Positions 5,392-6,516 of a DNA stretch of 6,516 nt are shown here, one piece after another (position 1 is the first letter of the stretch; every line of letters starts with the position of its first letter). Location of the stretch: the NCBI GenBank assembly GCA_002898975.1, contig BEID01000078.1:1-6516 (forward strand). Reading direction: 5' to 3'. This DNA comes from a bacterium HR27 (lineage in GTDB: Bacteria > Chloroflexota > Chloroflexia > Thermomicrobiales > Thermomicrobiaceae). A program made the translations under genes and the position numbers. The notes beneath the pieces are model-generated. The model was not told the origin of the DNA. It saw only the letters and a list, made by a program, of their open reading frames with translations, and did not search any database.

Positions 5392-6516
5392 ATGCTGGCG
5401 TTCCGACCCGGACGGTTCCCGAAACAGCGAGGGGCGTTGCGTGGCCAGGTGCTCATCCTGTTGGCACTGCTCCTCGTCGCCTTGCTCGGTTTCAGTGCCC
5501 TCGCGGTCGATGTCGCATTCGCCTATGCGGAGCGACGTCTCCTGCAGAACATGGTCGACGCAGCAGCGCTCGCTGGTGCGCGCGCCCTCTACGATGGCCA
5601 GTCACCGAGTCAAGCCACCGCCGCAGCGCAAGCAGCGTTTCAAGCGAATCTCACCGCCAATCACGACTCCGGCGAAGGGCTGACTGTCACCCAGTTGAAC
5701 GTCGAGATCGACCAGACCAACCGGATCGTTCGGGTCACGGCCTCAGCCGATATCGAACGGTTCTTTTTAGGGGCGTTCTACGACGGACCATGGCGCACCG
5801 AGGCGCAGGCAGCAGCCCAGGTCGGTCAGCAGCCGGCCGATTACGCGTTTCTCGCCCTCGAGCACGACAACCCGAACGCCGTCAATCTCATCGGGAACGT
5901 GAACGTGCGTGTCGTCGGGGGCAGCGCGATGTCCAATGGTGGTATGCGCTGCGTCGGCAACGGTACCTTCCAGGCGGACGGCACGGTCGATGCTGCGCTG
6001 TCCTTCTCCCAGACCGGCAACTGCCGTTTCCAGGCTGGACAGGGTGTCCGCAGCGGCGTGAGTCCCGTCGACGATCCGCTCGCTGCGATGCCGGAACCAC
6101 CGCGCCCGACCGTCCCTGGTATGCCTGGCGGTGGCACCGCTGCATGCACCACGAGCGGGAGTACCGTGACTTGCCCACCCGGACGCTACACCGGGAGCAT
6201 CAGCTTTAGTGGCAACGGGTCGCTGGTGTTCACGGGCGGAACCTATCAGTTTGACGGTACAGTGTCGTTCTCCGGGAACGGCACGGTCACGCTCGGCCCA
6301 GGATTCTATTATTTTCGCAAGGGATTCACCGTCAGCGGGAATGCCACGATCCAAATGGCACCCGGGACGTATGTCTTCGATGGATCATCGTTTTCCATCG
6401 GAGGAAATACGCGCCTCATCCTCCAGGGACAACCGACGAGCTGTTCCGGAGTCGGTCAGGAGTTCCAACTCTTCTTCCGCAATAGCTCCTTCGCTGTCCA
6501 GGGCAACTTCGGATTA
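5392..6516 (+). CDS. TadG-like membrane-anchored protein with SGNG repeats, C-terminus cut by window edge
   Basis: Putative Flp/Tad pilus-related surface protein; exact role unknown. From the ATG at 5392 (GAGGTGGGG at 5375-5383 upstream) the frame is open for 375 codons to the window end. A short basic N-terminus (1-18) precedes a single membrane helix (about 19-39), then VAFAYAERRLLQNMVDAAALAGARAL (motif starts at 41), the hallmark of TadG-type N-terminal domains, in which GQ precedes the helix and an Asp follows it. Residues about 71-148 complete a pseudopilin-like globular part. The rest is extracytoplasmic, beta-rich and built of SGNG-type repeats, interrupted by a Pro-rich linker (226-247) opening with VDDPLAAMPEPP. 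Cysteines at 187, 211, 252, 261 and 351 could form disulfides. No prepilin peptidase, TadA ATPase or TadB/C gene lies in the window. Similar combinations occur in Chloroflexota and Actinomycetota proteins annotated only as Tad domain-containing. Confidence 0.85.
   Translation, partial: MLAFRPGRFPKQRGALRGQVLILLALLLVALLGFSALAVDVAFAYAERRLLQNMVDAAALAGARALYDGQSPSQATAAAQAAFQANLTANHDSGEGLTVTQLNVEIDQTNRIVRVTASADIERFFLGAFYDGPWRTEAQAAAQVGQQPADYAFLALEHDNPNAVNLIGNVNVRVVGGSAMSNGGMRCVGNGTFQADGTVDAALSFSQTGNCRFQAGQGVRSGVSPVDDPLAAMPEPPRPTVPGMPGGGTAACTTSGSTVTCPPGRYTGSISFSGNGSLVFTGGTYQFDGTVSFSGNGTVTLGPGFYYFRKGFTVSGNATIQMAPGTYVFDGSSFSIGGNTRLILQGQPTSCSGVGQEFQLFFRNSSFAVQGNFGL
6199..6387 (+). repeat. Degenerate 20-22-residue SGNG/PGxYxF repeats in the TadG-like protein
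   Basis: Three successive units are clear: ISFSGNGSLVFTGGTYQFDG (270-289), then residues 290-311 (core SFSGNGTVTLGPGFYYF) and 312-332 (core TVSGNATIQMAPGTYVF). A fourth, weaker unit starts at 333 (SFSIGGNTRLIL). The pattern is hydrophobic-S-G-N-x, five to six residues, G/P-G-x-Y-x-F-x-G, which suggests a right-handed beta-helix or solenoid rung. DNA identity between units is modest, so this is an old protein repeat rather than a recent duplication. Confidence 0.75.

Noticed and set aside
5767..6354. Minus-strand open frame of 195 codons inside the TadG-like gene
   Set aside because: It is a shadow of the plus-strand frame, which has a clear Tad N-terminus and repeats across the same bases.

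Overview
The window is a GC-rich (roughly 62-64%), densely coded stretch of bacterial chromosome with a strong preference for G or C at third codon positions. The gene set suggests a thermophilic Chloroflexota bacterium of the Thermomicrobia type: lipoproteins with Thr/Pro stalks, an RskA-type anti-sigma factor, an M29 aminopeptidase and a TadG-like protein with SGNG repeats. The organism assignment is inference from style and gene content, not proof. No rRNA, tRNA, CRISPR array, insertion sequence or phage gene is visible.

Layout. (1) 1-600, minus strand: an OmpR-family response regulator, cut by the left edge so that only the last few C-terminal residues are missing. (2) 601-767: a divergent regulatory region. 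It holds three, possibly four, 11-bp direct repeats (678-721), the arrangement expected of an OmpR/PhoB-type operator. (3) 768-4119, plus strand: four collinear genes. A YceI-like lipoprotein overlaps a secreted alpha/beta-hydrolase lipoprotein by 4 bp (ATGA). After 46 bp comes an ECF sigma factor, which overlaps its RskA-like zinc-finger anti-sigma factor by 8 bp. (4) 4116-5219, minus strand: an M29-family metallo-aminopeptidase, convergent with the anti-sigma gene; the two stop codons share a CTAG. (5) 5220-5391: a second divergent promoter region. (6) 5392-6516, plus strand: a TadG-like membrane-anchored protein with SGNG repeats, cut by the right edge.

How the genes may work together. The left two-thirds reads as an envelope-response module. 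The response regulator faces an operon encoding two surface lipoproteins, followed by a membrane-gated sigma/anti-sigma switch, and the operator-like repeats lie between the regulator and the operon. All protein families are known. The linkage of two-component control, a YceI/hydrolase lipoprotein pair and a SigK/RskA-like pair is the most interesting aspect, with the repeat array as the concrete testable signal. The aminopeptidase and TadG-like gene look like independent neighbours.
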